A stretch of 64,000 bases of DNA from Pteria penguin. Taxonomy: Eukaryota; Mollusca; Bivalvia; Pterioida; Pteriidae. The notes under the pieces are model-generated. The model was not told the origin of the DNA. It worked only from the letters and a program-made list of their open reading frames with translations, and ran no database searches. Shown piece after piece: positions 28,001-36,700 of this stretch. Positions within the stretch are counted from its first letter, which is position 1, and every line of letters begins with the position of its first letter. The position numbers and the translations under genes are program-made. Where the stretch lies: positions 37,194,816 to 37,258,815 of the forward strand of contig CM068587.1 of assembly GCA_035048485.1 (NCBI GenBank), written 5' to 3'.

Positions 28001-28088
28001 GGTGCAGGATTATTCTGAGAGAAAGAAAATGGATGTTTGTTTGACAGAAAAGTGGCTGGGGTCTGTACTGGCCTATGATCCAGAATAA
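2244..28088 (+). CDS. MTR: Methionine synthase, cobalamin-dependent (28 exons, N-terminus outside window)
   Basis: 5-methyltetrahydrofolate-homocysteine methyltransferase moves a methyl group from methyltetrahydrofolate through cobalamin to homocysteine in the cytosol, making methionine and free folate. Exons: 2244-2333, 3517-3679, 5039-5300, 5436-5536, 6040-6101, 6455-6522, 6985-7064, 7363-7475, 8097-8237, 8945-9130, 10167-10346, 11496-11612, 11931-12161, 12852-12950, 13899-14057, 15086-15189, 16040-16107, 18016-18136, 18572-18653, 19849-19947, 20383-20458, 21754-21909, 22037-22218, 22549-22685, 24270-24336, 24481-24582, 25958-26158, 28002-28088. All introns are GT..AG and all phases join, giving 3534 nt with a TAA at 28086-28088. 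The seen part starts near human residue 84. Adding ~83 residues gives ~1260, close to the human 1265. No frameshift or internal stop was seen. The first codons seen encode DYLEAGAD. Confidence 0.97.
3841..3985 (+). mobile_element. Decayed tRNA-headed SINE fragment
   Basis: The segment has a tRNA-like head ('tgtagcctaattagttaggtac', then a B-box-like 'catttgaatcctgcc') and a piece resembling the body of the SINE at 18728 ('ttctgtctttagaatgagatg', 'aaaagatcc'). A further decayed body fragment with 'gttaaatatccctcattgcc' lies near 4430-4480. Both are in MTR introns. Confidence 0.45.
5751..5910 (+). mobile_element. tRNA-derived SINE, family 1, copy 1
   Basis: The 5' end is a tRNA-like head with an A-box-like 'tggtgtaatggttaagcgc' and a B-box 'gggttcgattccc'. 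It is followed by a body ('ggttggtaacctcctgcttc', 'gatataactgaa') and a tail 'caaccaaccaac'. The same element recurs at 15670 and 20575. It sits inside an MTR intron. Flanks 'aatgtatggag' and 'aatatatagag' look like a diverged target-site duplication. Confidence 0.85.
7363..11612 (+). CDS. MTR: MTR exons for the methyltetrahydrofolate (pterin) domain
   Basis: Five exons (~246 codons) encode the second TIM barrel, which binds methyltetrahydrofolate. Family signatures are [14 protein letters not shown], then [69 protein letters not shown] and [14 protein letters not shown]. All match the animal enzyme closely, with no missing key residue noticed. The exon 8945-9130 uses an unusual donor, cag|gtcatt. 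The following intron holds a hairpin element at 9200-9407 and a microsatellite at ~9827-9921. Confidence 0.95.
9200..9407. mobile_element. Palindromic hairpin element (MITE-like)
   Basis: The outer ~50 bp at each end are inverted copies: the left arm starts 'gtcttttcgtt' and contains 'gacagtatctgacgt'; the right arm contains 'acgtcagatactgtc' and ends 'aacgaaaagac'. Inner segments around 'gatgacatcat' also pair. The whole is a ~208-bp imperfect palindrome with no coding capacity. No clear target-site duplication was found. Confidence 0.75.
9827..9921. repeat. Degenerate hexanucleotide repeat (agtctt/agtcct)
   Basis: A run of 6-bp units near 'agtctt', with variants such as 'agtcct' and 'aatctc', in an MTR intron. 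It has no coding value. Confidence 0.8.
10376..11430. repeat. Dispersed 'tgaccttgacct' repeat blocks
   Basis: Several diverged copies of one repeat type, with phrases such as 'tttgaccttgtgactttgac', 'gagacttcatatttcacatg' and 'tgtttgtctgtttgtc', and an end with 'gttgccactgggggtaaag'. Within 11040-11290 a stretch of ~120 bp ('cttttgtcaactttaacctt' through 'gagacttcatatttcacatg') is directly repeated. Related blocks lie at 17180-17440, 19340-19680, 22780-23185 and 24620-24960, all in MTR introns. Confidence 0.75.
11931..18653 (+). CDS. MTR: MTR exons for the cap and cobalamin-binding domain
   Basis: Exons 11931-12161, 12852-12950 and 13899-14057 encode the helical cap ([46 protein letters not shown]). 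Exons 15086-15189, 16040-16107, 18016-18136 and 18572-18653 encode the Rossmann-like B12 fold. The GDVHDIGKN motif supplies the lower axial histidine of cobalamin (codon 15137-15139). [33 protein letters not shown] and [11 protein letters not shown] follow. The loop just before [11 protein letters not shown] looks a few residues shorter than in human. The fold is split by large introns, one of which carries ~170-bp tandem repeats (16.2-17.0 kb). Confidence 0.95.
13349..13476. mobile_element. Near-perfect hairpin element (MITE-like)
   Basis: The left arm begins tgggccgtttcacaaag and the right arm ends ctttgtgaaacagccca. Both continue inward through 'aatcatacgta' and 'attttacgtacgtac' to a short loop around 'cttaagtcttaaag'. 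Only a few mismatches are seen over ~55-bp arms. Its non-autonomous, foldback structure fits a MITE. It lies in the intron after MTR exon 12852-12950. Confidence 0.85.
14345..14990. repeat. Two direct copies of a 'gtccgtccgtcc' repeat
   Basis: Segments starting near 14520 ('tctatgaattggcgaaatct') and 14800 ('tctataaattggcaaaatcc') share the order: short unique part, 'gtctgtccgtcc'-type run, then 'cgtcaacattttg' and 'tttagcatttgc'. They look like two copies of one element about 280 bp apart. Confidence 0.65.
15670..15840 (+). mobile_element. tRNA-derived SINE, family 1, copy 2, with perfect target-site duplication
   Basis: This is the same element as at 5751, with head, body and 'accaatcaaccaacc' tail intact. 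It is flanked by an exact 11-bp direct repeat, cctttgtcatc, at 15659-15669 and 15841-15851, which fixes the ends of the insertion. It lies in the intron between MTR exons 15086-15189 and 16040-16107. The intact duplication suggests a fairly young insertion. Confidence 0.93.
16153..17030. repeat. Tandem array of ~170-bp units
   Basis: About four to five units. The middle two are nearly identical over 171 bp, each containing 'ggaacagctagatatattga', 'ggtatacagaaacatcttaa' and 'gtcagagttatccccctt'. Outer units are more diverged. The array is preceded by 'atggcgtccgtccgtctgtg'. The array at 25.27-25.79 kb is a related but distinct family. Confidence 0.85.
17180..17440. repeat. Dispersed 'tgaccttgacct' repeat copy
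   Basis: A copy of the block described at 10376, recognised by 'tgtgtattccttgtaacaag', 'gaccataacctttgacct' and 'ggtaggactttcatatttca'. Confidence 0.65.
18728..19008 (+). mobile_element. tRNA-derived SINE, family 2, with perfect target-site duplication
   Basis: The head is tRNA-like with an A-box-like 'tggcctagtggtatcgcgc' and a B-box 'gggttcgagtc'. A long conserved body follows ('gttctgtcttttggatgaga', 'cacgttaaagatccctcac'), then a tail 'aatgaatcaattaatcaat'. The direct repeat aattttaagt at 18718-18727 and 19009-19018 marks the insertion. It lies in an MTR intron. Confidence 0.93.
19335..19682. repeat. Dispersed 'tgaccttgacct' repeat copy
   Basis: This has the full order: a 5' part near 'atgccctaggaatcaaag', 'gtccatttgtctgtgg', 'ggtaggactttcatatttca', and an end 'gttgccgctgggggcattc' followed by 'gtttcacaaac'. 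The same end opens the window at 60-100. Confidence 0.7.
19849..28088 (+). CDS. MTR: MTR exons for the AdoMet reactivation domain
   Basis: Nine exons (~368 codons and stop) encode the C-terminal domain. It binds S-adenosylmethionine and remethylates oxidised cobalamin with an electron donor such as methionine synthase reductase. Signatures are [96 protein letters not shown] and EKWLG near the end. The protein ends SVLAYDPE. Exon 22549-22685 ends in phase 2 at gcaga|gtatgt and joins 24270. Exon 22037-22218 has an unusual donor (cag|gtctgc). Confidence 0.95.
20575..20756 (+). mobile_element. tRNA-derived SINE, family 1, copy 3, with perfect target-site duplication
   Basis: Same family as at 5751 and 15670, more diverged in the head ('ggttcaattccagg'). 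It is flanked by an exact 11-bp direct repeat, atcgtgcttag, at 20564-20574 and 20757-20767. A family 2 SINE in the opposite orientation starts about 20 bp downstream. Confidence 0.92.
20786..20971 (-). mobile_element. Family 2 SINE, inverted and truncated
   Basis: This is the reverse complement of the body and tail of the element at 18728, from 'gattgatttttgtttaacg' to 'ctcatctaaaagacagg'. The tRNA head is missing, as expected for 5' truncation. Confidence 0.85.
22775..23185. repeat. Dispersed 'agctcaccgga' / 'tgaccttgacct' repeat
   Basis: Starts with 'tagctcaccggaacaaatg' and continues through 'gggctttaatatttcacatg', 'ttttgaccttatgacctt' and 'ggttgccactggcaagc'. It lies in the intron after MTR exon 22549-22685. 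Confidence 0.65.
24615..24960. repeat. Dispersed 'tgaccttgacct' repeat copy
   Basis: Contains 'ctgtctgtccgtgtgtccg', two tandem blocks with 'gctttcatatttggcatgtg' and 'acaagacctttc', and ends near 'aggtcaaggtcgtggtgaca'. Confidence 0.65.
25270..25790. repeat. Tandem array of three ~170-bp units
   Basis: Three units of ~165-172 bp, each with 'ctcattttctctgtgaag'-type, 'tttgatggattaaatt'-type, 'ggtatataaatgt'-type and 'gacagagttattgccct'-type blocks. On the minus strand the unit is open for long stretches and gives a repeated peptide with 'MFKGNNSV' and 'HLYTKYQF'. There is no other sign of a gene. Confidence 0.8.
27690..27945 (+). mobile_element. Diverged family 2 SINE in the last MTR intron
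   Basis: The segment keeps a B-box-like 'ggattcgactcccgc', the body pieces 'ggtgtcctgtctttccagtg' and 'aaaagatccctcactgcttc', and a tail 'aataatcaatcaatcaag'. It is more diverged than the copies at 18728 and 53924. Confidence 0.8.
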
Positions 28089-29700
28089 GTGTATTGTATT
28101 CTGTGATTTACTTTTTCCTTATAAAAGAGGTTCTGAGAATCAAAAACTGTGTGAGAATATAGATTGAAACAATAATTTTGTGGAGACAATGTGCTTCGCC
28201 GTCTGTTATCATCTGTTAAGCGACGCTTGTGTAATGTAAGTTAGAAATGACATTGAATTTTAGCAATCTTGTGATGTCATAAGAACGTTTCATTGTTCTG
28301 TACGTTATTTTTGTGGCAATAGGTATTATTTCATCCCTTAACATTAGGACCTCAGTTAATGTTGGGGAAGTCCATTTATTTTCCATTTTTATCATTTTCA
28401 TGAATCAGGTTCATCAACTGATTTTATATATATGCATAAATAATTAAATATGTTTTATGAGTACTGAAAATCACATATATTTTTTGTGACTTTATTTTAC
28501 CTATGATATTATTTGAGAGAAGTAATTTTTTCATGAAACATTAACTGTATACAATGTAATACCACTCTATGCATTTGGTAGTAATGTCAAAAGTAGTTTA
28601 CTTTTATTTTCTATGTTTTTTTTTTGCTTTGTGCCTTATTTCTGAGTTAATGTGAAAATTTAAGTCCTTGTAAAGCAAAAGGAAATAACATGAATCCACT
28701 GTTTATAAATGAAGCACTTTGTGATAGCTACATAGTCTTACAGGTAGCAATGAGATAAAATACCACTATGGGGTAACGAGAAAATGAGTTTTTAAGATGA
28801 AAAATGTTCACCATTTCTCAAGTTGAAATTTTCTTTAAATTGATTCTTTTTTACAGAATTCATTACTCAGGATGTATTATTCTTAAAATCTGATATTCAT
28901 CTCTACAATACATTTTGAAACTCTAATATATGTACAGTGTCCATGTTTGTGAACACTTGCTCTGTTTGTATTTGTCTCTAGTCATGCTCTGTTTTTATCT
29001 GGACAGTATTCATGTCTTATAGACATAAAATTTATATATCTTTTGTGATGTAATTCCATAAAATTGCTTATCTTTTTTATTATATTTCTGATGAAATTTT
29101 GAAGACTTCTTTGTATAGATTTACTTGGTTTTAATGTTGCAAATTTTGGAAGCCCTTTATAGATTATATTGTTTTTAGTCTTACAGAGTTGTTGCAGAAT
29201 GTTGGTTTTGTCAGATTTGCCTATAAAAACCTGATTAAACCAACAAACAGGGCTCAAATATCTGTCAAAATGTCCGATATAAAAAATAATACAAAGAATA
29301 ATAATTCACCCATAACAGTTCTGTTTCACAAATGTTTTTAATATTACATGAATAAGAAATAAATAAAATTCATATGATATGAAATCTTGTCAAAAACTTC
29401 GGAATTCTTTTTGCTGTTTTACTTTAATGCAAGGATTTTGTACAATGATACATAGTGACAGAGTATTCTTAAAGCATTGAACAGTTTCTACCTTTGCGAT
29501 GGCCTAAGTACTTTATTGTATATAGTTTTTTAACCAGTTGTTACCAAATAACTTGGGCCGATAAATAAATGTCCAGACTGATGAAAGTGAAATTGTTGTC
29601 TGTCAAAATACTTTTCAAGAACTCTTAGGTCTTTGTTTTCTAGTATGATATCATCAAGATTGCTGTCACTTCTGATAAGTCAGAGGTTGAATAAAAAATA
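28089..29700 (+). other. MTR 3' untranslated region and flank
   Basis: AT-rich sequence after the MTR stop codon without a supported gene. Possible poly(A) signals on the + strand are a variant attaaa at 28443-28448, overlapping aataaa hexamers at 29358-29367, and further ones at 29564-29569 and 29690-29695. Which is used cannot be told from sequence. An open frame on the opposite strand (28982-29257) has no recognisable domain. Confidence 0.5.
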
Positions 29701-29714
29701 TGGCAGATAGGAAG

Positions 29715-31400
29715 ATCTGCTTATACAACTGCTGAAAGTTTGTGGTTTTTGGTCAAGGCTGATAGAAAGTCCGCCTTTGTACCAACTGAAGGTTGGTGGT
29801 TTTTGGTCAAGGCCAAGGAATGTCCGCTAATGTACTTACTGAAGGTTGGTGGTATTTAGTCAGGGCTGATGTGAAAGTCTGCCAATATACCTGCTGAAGA
29901 TTGGTCGTTCTTGGTCAGGGCTGTTGGGAAGGTCTGCCAATGTTCCTTGTGAAGGTTGGTGGTATTTTGTCAAGGCAGATAAAGGGTCCACCAATGTACC
30001 TGCTGAAGGTCAGTGGTATTTGGTCAAGGTTGATAGGAATGTCTGCGAATGTATTTGCTGAAAATCGGTGGTATTTGGGCAAAGCTGATGAAATGTCTGC
30101 TACTGCACCTGCTTAAGGTTGGTGGTATTTGGTCAGGGCAGATGTAATGTCTACCAATGAAACAGCTGATGGTTGGTGTGTATTTGGTCGGGGCTGATGG
30201 GAAGGTCTGCCAATGTATTTGATGAAAGTTGGCGGTATTTTGTCAAGGCAAATAAAGGGTCCACCAATGTACCTGCTGAAAGTTGGTGGTATTTTGTCAA
30301 GGCTGATGGGAATGTCTGCTAATGTATTTGCTGAAGATCGGTGGTATTTGGTCAAGGCTGATGAAATGTCTGCTACTGCACCTGCTTAAAGTTGGTGGTA
30401 TTTGGTCAGGGCAGATGTAATGTCTGCCAGTGAACCTGCTAATGATTGGTGTGTATTTGGTCAGGGCTGATGGGAAGGTCTGCCTATGTATTTGCTGAAG
30501 ATAGGTGGTATTTTGTCAAGGGTGATGGAATGTCTGCTAATGTACCTGCTGATGAATGCTGGTATTTGGTCAGGCTGATGGGAAGGTTTGCCAATATACC
30601 TGCTGAATGTTGGTTGTTTACAGTTAAGACTGACGGGAAAGTCGGCCAATGTATTTGCTGGGGATAGGTGGTATTTTGTCAAAGGTGATGAAATGTTAGC
30701 TAATGTACCTGTTGATGATTGGTGATATTTGGTCAAGGCTGATGGAAAGGTCTGCCAATATACCTGCAGAATGTTGGTTGTTTTTGGTCAGGGCTGATGG
30801 GAAAGTCTGCCAATGTATTTGCTGAAGATAGGTGGTATTTTGTTCAGGCTAATAGAATGTCTGCTAATGTACCTGCTGAAAGTATTTGGTCAGGGCAGAT
30901 GGTACAATTTGCCAATAAATTTTCTGAAGATTGGTGGTTCTTGATTAGGACTGCTGGGAAGGTCTGCATGTGTACATGCTGAAGGTTGGTGGTTTGTAGT
31001 CAGGACTGATTAGAAGGTCTGCCAATGTTCCTCCCGAAGGTTGGTGGTTTTTGGTCAGGGCAGATATGAAGGTCTGTCTTTGTACCTTCTGAAAATAAAT
31101 TGGTGGTTCTTGATCAGGACTGCTGGGAAGGTCCGCAGGTGTACATTCTGAAGGTTGGTGGTTTGTAGTCAGGACTGATTAGAAGGTCTGCCAATGTTCC
31201 TGCCGAAGGTTGGTGGTTTTTGGTCAGGGCAGATATGAAGGTCTGTCATTGTACCTTCTGAAAATTGGTGGTTGTTGCTCAGGACTGCTGGGAAGGTCTG
31301 CAGTTGTACATGCTGAAGGATGATGGTTTTTGGTCAAGGCTGATAGAAAGTCTGCCTTTGTACCTACTGAAGGTTAGTAGGTTTTGGTCAGGGCAGGTAC
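29715..31400. repeat. Minisatellite, ~30 units of 53-57 bp
   Basis: A long array of variable units with core 'tgctgaaggttggtggtat', then 'ttggtcagggctgatggg' and 'ggtctgccaatgtacc'. Counted spacings between successive cores were 53, 55, 55, 54 and 55 bp. It lies between the two convergent genes. Several open frames on both strands run through it only because the unit is poor in stop codons; none looks like a gene. Confidence 0.95.
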
Positions 31401-33088
31401 ACTATATGTAGGTGTGAATATTGGAAGGGCAACGCTGTACAAAAATATTCACAGTATTCACAATATTCTATGCAAAATACAATGTCTTCGTAACTTCTAA
31501 ACCCATAGGAGGATTTTGAAGATGTACAAAGAAAGAACGCCCGATGAAGATTTGCATCTTGGGAAGAGAGTGCTTTTGATGAAATTTGGTACAAAGAAAG
31601 ATCACATAAAGAAGATGTGTATACTGAACAAGAATTTTCATTTTTCACTGTTACAGTATTTACATGTACCAAATTGTTTATCTATCAGAACAAAATGTAG
31701 ATGTATCATTTACCGGTGAAGCAGTCCCCAATTTTTCTTCAGATATCTTAATTTTCCCGACAATTAAACTTTGGCTACCACCATGTCAGTGAAGTGAGTA
31801 TATTGCAACCTTAAACATTTAAAAATAAACCAGAATACATTTAGATAGATATTTTACATGTTCTGGATTGCTGCCCTCAAGAGTTGATCTGCTAGTCACT
31901 TTTATTGTTTACTGTTAGTAACTTATAAGTAGACTGAACAGCTAATAATGAATAAATAATAAATAATAACTTTTTAGTTCACCTAGGTTCAAGAGAGTTT
32001 GTAGTGTGCCCAGTTTTACATCCGGAATCAATGACCGTTTTGTTTTCAACTTATTCTACAGACTCAGTGAATGGATTTTGATGAAACATGATAGAAATGG
32101 AATACTCAGATTTTTGTCCTCAAGTGTTGATGTTTTGGCCAGATCTGCCAAGGGTCGAATACGTAGCCTTATGCCCTCAGGGTACCCTCCTTTCAGAATT
32201 GCACTTGTTTTTGGTTCTGTTCTAAATTCAAAATTTTGACACATTTATGGCGAGATCAAAAAGCGGTTACTCCTCCTTTCGCCAAGGCACCTGTTCTCTT
32301 CAATATCCAGAATTCCATGAATGTCCACCGTGTAATGTTTTTGTGAGTGTCACAGTGACGTTGAACCAATTATGCTTAGTCCACATTTTAAATGATAGGG
32401 ATGTTCGACACAGAAACCATCTGACCAGGCTGTATGACACTATTCACCAGGGACATGCACATTAAACATAATAATAGTCAAATAAACACAGAAAACATTA
32501 CACAATATTTGATTGTACTGCAGTTACGATACCGACTTAGGGTTGTCAACTAAATTAACAGACGTCACTCAGTAGGCGTGGTTAACCGGTTTACGGGTGC
32601 CCACCTTCCTACGATAAATAACGATTCGGGATTATATAAGAAAAATATGTGCACTACAACCTGGCACCCCTATTTTTATGAAACTAAAATTCTTTTTAAT
32701 GAAATGATAAGTAGTCCTTCGAAGGGAAGTTTGAATCAGACAAATATCGAGAAACATTCGATTTCAAGTGAAAACAAAAAAAAACCCTATGTATATCCAT
32801 GTGAAATCGGTGTCTATTGATTATACTATTTAACCAACAGATATGGATATTACTTGGAGATTTTATTTTTTGTTTTCACTTCATAAAGAACAAGTGGCCG
32901 AGAATTTGCGGACATCAAGTGCTCTTATAACTGATGATTCTTTTTTTATCTTCCTGATCAAAACATTCGACTATCTTATATCAAGTCCAGACATGCACCA
33001 TTTTTCATGGTCTGGAAATTTTGTTAAACTACTTTCCTCGTGTGTTCAACATTGAATTGTTTGTGTGTTTTGATACGGCTACAAGAGA
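31401..33088. other. Intergenic stretch with decayed repeats, no gene supported
   Basis: Pieces resembling common dispersed repeats are seen ('gatgaaatttggtacaaag' near 31580; 'tgatgaaacatgatagaaat' near 32080; 'tatgccctcagggtaccctc' near 32170). The overlapping open frames at 32006-32239 and 32056-32244 on opposite strands lack domain features. A ~50-bp segment at 32560-32612 recurs inverted at 35299-35349. Confidence 0.5.
32560..32612 (+). repeat. Dispersed repeat segment (inverted partner at 35299-35349)
   Basis: The segment with 'gtggttaaccggtttacggg' and 'tgcccaccttcc' matches the reverse complement of 35299-35349 ('ggaaggtgggcgcccg', 'aagcggttaacca') at roughly 41 of 49 positions by eye. 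Confidence 0.7.
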
Positions 33089-33384
33089 TGCTTACCGTTA
33101 CCGGCCATTGGGTCTGTTCTGTCAGTGCTTACCGTCACCGGGCACTGGGTCTGTTCTGTCAGTGCTTACCCTTACCGGGCACTGGGTCTGTTCTGTCAAT
33201 GCTTACTGTTACAGGGCACTGGGTCTGTTCTGTCAGTGCTTAACCTTACCGGGTACTGAGTCTGTTCTGTCAATGCTCACTCTCACCGTGCACTGGGTCT
33301 GTTCTGTCAGTGCCCACTCTCATCGGGCACTGGGTTTGTTCTGTCAGTGTTTACCCTTACCGGACACTGGGTCTGTTTTGCTAG
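33089..33384. repeat. Minisatellite: eight units of exactly 37 bp
   Basis: Units start at 33089, 33126, 33163, 33200, 33237, 33274, 33311 and 33348, each 37 bp, followed by a partial unit 'tgcttacc' at 33385. The core is 'tgcttaccgttaccgggcac' then 'tgggtctgttctgtcag'. Differences are substitutions only, with no length change. The unit has no stop in any + strand frame, so a 154-codon frame (33021-33485) runs through it although 37 is not a multiple of 3. Confidence 0.97.
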
Positions 33385-33392
33385 TGCTTACC

Positions 33393-33700
33393 ATGTTACG
33401 AATTTTCGCCCAATCATACCAAAATGTTATACACTTCTTGAGTCTTAGTATTGTACAACGTATTATCAGAGATTTGAAATCTTAATAAAAAATATTGTGA
33501 ATTATGTCCATGCCAATTCTATGCTTGACTTGAACGAAGAATTTCTCCTACAAGTAAATAGTTTCTGATTTATGTTTGTACTAGACTGAAATAACACAAG
33601 AAGTGAAACAAACAACAGAAATCGATATTATTTATGTATTTTAACAATATTTATTTTAGACAATGGAGTTGACAAAAATACAATATCTACATAACGATAA
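33393..33700. other. 3' end region of the minus-strand gene
   Basis: AT-rich non-coding sequence. The part nearest 33700 is the likely 3' untranslated region of the minus-strand gene. Confidence 0.5.
33650..33655 (-). terminator. Poly(A) signal AATAAA for the minus-strand gene
   Basis: The + strand reads tttatt, giving aataaa on the minus strand, about 100 bp after the likely terminal exon (starting 33773). Its place fits the 3' end of the EGF-rich gene. Confidence 0.55.
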
Positions 33701-33773
33701 TTAACGTCTTAAGAGAATCAAATCTGTTTCCACAGTTTCCAGTTTTTCTTCCTTCGTCACCCAGCATTCATAC
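33701..33773 (-). CDS. Terminal exon, frame uncertain
   Basis: The acceptor tctag| at 33774-33775 opens an exon at 33773. Reading in phase with the previous exon gives only (S)MNAG and a tga at 33757-33759. The next frame is open for [20 protein letters not shown] and LRR to a taa at 33701-33703, but would need the preceding exon to end one base later. I favour the in-phase short tail; a missed micro-exon is possible. An AATAAA follows at 33650-33655. Confidence 0.5.
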
Positions 33774-36700
33774 CTAGATTTCTGCAGAAACGAAATTTGT
33801 GTATAAATTTTCAATTATGATTATGTATTACATACTTCTATCTTATATGTTGTGTCTTGCATGTCAAGCAGTTTTACTCAATATGCCTTTCTCACATCAA
33901 TCTGATCTTTTCTTTTTAATCACCTCTTGAATTTGCGTCATATAATGGTGACGTCATAATCCAAGCATTAATGTCTCGGATAGGGAAAATGTGGGGGATT
34001 AACTCACCTGAGCCCAAGGCTCAATTGGGCTATTGTTATTACTACTAACCCCGCGTAAACCTTTTAATGCCTTTAATTTCTTCTTCCAATCTTTGGAGAG
34101 TTTGAAGGTCAAAGCATGGTATTTCCTTTTCCCATATGATCCAGTGTTAAATTAAGGAACTTCCAGCACGATTTACATAACTTTCTTGATCTTACCCTTA
34201 TACAATTAGTGTATCAAAATGCCTCTTTTCTATCAAAATTTCTACTATAGATAATCCACCTTAATCTCGAGAAAATCTTGCAGGAATGGGGTCACCCCCC
34301 AAAACCTTGCCCAATTTCTAACAGAAACAAGAACACTTTTTAAGTAATCAAAACTCTACATTATCGAAATGATACTAAATTTCACGATTCTACTGCAAAT
34401 ATTTACTTTTAGATTAATCAAATATCAACTATCCAATCAAAGCCATTGATACATTGAAATACTAGCCCCTCTGTCCATCATGTACAATTTGGAATGTCAC
34501 CATGACTATAGTACTTACTTTCACATGCGCCATTGCCTTTGTCTTTATATCCATCGTTACATTTACAATACGGCTGATCCGCGTCATTCATACATTTACC
34601 ATTGCTGCAGTAATCACACATCACTGAAAATGTCAAAGTTCATTCTCAATAATTATTCCAACATGACAACGTAAATACATGATTTAAAGCGTTATGATAC
34701 TTTCAAGCCAAAAAGACACGTACAGTTACAACAATATGACATCTGACACTGGATTCAAGGTAAAAATGCCATAAATTATATTGATAATTATATCTTTAGT
34801 TTATTATTCTCAACATAAGCATATTTAATGATCAATTCTATGAATATTATTGAATGAATAGGCAAACTTGCACATAAAGTTATCTACAGAAGTAAAATGC
34901 TATGGGTCTACTTAGGGTAGGTTTTCATTAAATACATTTCGATTTAGTGTGGTCAGTTAGCAAAAGCTCTCAATAAAAGGCGGCTGTGACTGCTAAATGC
35001 AGATGACATTTAAAGCAGGCTGGACTGAATTTCATTATATTACATGTAACTCGTTGTTTGACACCTGGTACTCTGCACTGTTGATAAAGCACAGCATGAG
35101 TATGTGGTAAACATAACACGTAAAATAGGTCACCTAAGTGACATAGTGTAAGTTGAATTCTTCGTATTTAACCGGAAGGTCTTGAGTTTGAATCCCACTT
35201 CATATTGTCGTCTACCTTTTGATCCTTGTTCTCTATATGGAGGATTATTTATACATTTTTACATGTGTATCCTTTGATAGTTCTGCTTTTTCGTTGAGTG
35301 GGAAGGTGGGCGCCCGTAAAGCGGTTAACCACACCAATTGAGTGACGTTTGTTACTTCAATTGACCGTCGCATATGGGTATCGTAAGCACAGCACAATCG
35401 AATAATTTTGTAATATCCTTTTTCCTTGTATATTCTACTATTACCATGTTTTGTGTGCATGTCCTAATTGATTTGTGTCACACAGTTTTGTCAGATGTCT
35501 TCTGTTTTCTCTTTCATCTAGGTCAACTTGTTCTGGGTTTTCTCTGCAGTTATTTTATATTTGATACAGTGTAAACAACGTTTCATTATGAGCAATAAGC
35601 ATACTAATGGCAGGAGTTCATAATCGAGCATTTAAAGTACTCACGTAAACATGTTCCCAGCGATGTATCGATTGCCTCGGAATACTGCTCCTTACACTCA
35701 CAATATGGCGCCCACCCCCAAATGGAAGAAATGCATTCCTGTCCAGTCACACATTTTGGATCACATTCACTATACTCCTCTGTAAAGATAAAAAGATAAA
35801 AATGTTTTTTCATATTTCCTATCACCATTTAGTTAATGACCTAGAGGTTCCGGTTTCGAGTCCCGTCTGTAAGTTGTCGGTGTTCTGTCTTTCAGACGAG
35901 ACAGCAATGCCGAAGTACCGGTTTGGGTGGTGCGATATAAATATCCAAATTTTTAAATAATGTTTCGGGCAGATACCATCATCATACAAATGTAATAAAC
36001 TTGGAAGGAAGAAATTGTTTTGATATGATTACGTATAAATAAAGTGGAATACATTATATGCACACCATATTTTTATTTTTATTTTTTTTTACATTTGAAC
36101 ATTTAATCCCAACAAACTTAAAACTAAATGATGGATTTTACGGAACTCGAATCAATAAGCAACTTATCATTTTATATTTGCAAACTCGAACGTAATGCAC
36201 GGAAGATAATCATTACAAAAATGCAAAATCGCAAGATAAATTGAAATATTACGTGTTGCAATACCGGTCAATTGTAAAAGCAGTTATACAGATAAATCCA
36301 GCGACGGGTTGGTGCCACCACCATACAGAAGATATATTGATGTTGCATAAAACAAATATATTGTTTGTTACAGAAATGGCCGTGCGGTAACAGGTTTTGT
36401 AGTATATGTGATGGTAATTCATACATACCCTCGCATGTGGGGCCCTCCCAGTCATGTGTACATTCACAGCTGTAGGTGTTTCCTTCATTGGTACATGTGC
36501 CACCATTCTTACATGGTTTGGAGTCGCAAGGCAATACAGCCACTGGAAAGAATAAAATTTAAAATAAGGTTTTCACTATTAACATATATTTGGCGAATCG
36601 AGTTCCATTCCCTCGTTGTGACAATAAGTATTTAATGGTGTCGGGTGGTGACTGAATAAGTGTTGAAAGCGACATAAACACCAATCAACATTCTGAAGAA

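Noticed and set aside
29901..31000. Several 60-90 codon open frames on both strands
   Set aside because: They run through the ~55-bp minisatellite, repeat its unit, and have no splice or domain support.
32006..32465. Small gene between MTR and the EGF gene
   Set aside because: Overlapping open frames on both strands, repeat-like wording, no domain, no splice structure.
33089..33384. CRISPR-like regular repeats
   Set aside because: There are no spacers: the 37-bp units abut directly, and the window is animal DNA.
33021..33485. 154-codon open frame, possible repeat protein
   Set aside because: It is a by-product of a stop-free 37-bp minisatellite; the reading changes frame every unit, which a real protein repeat would not do.
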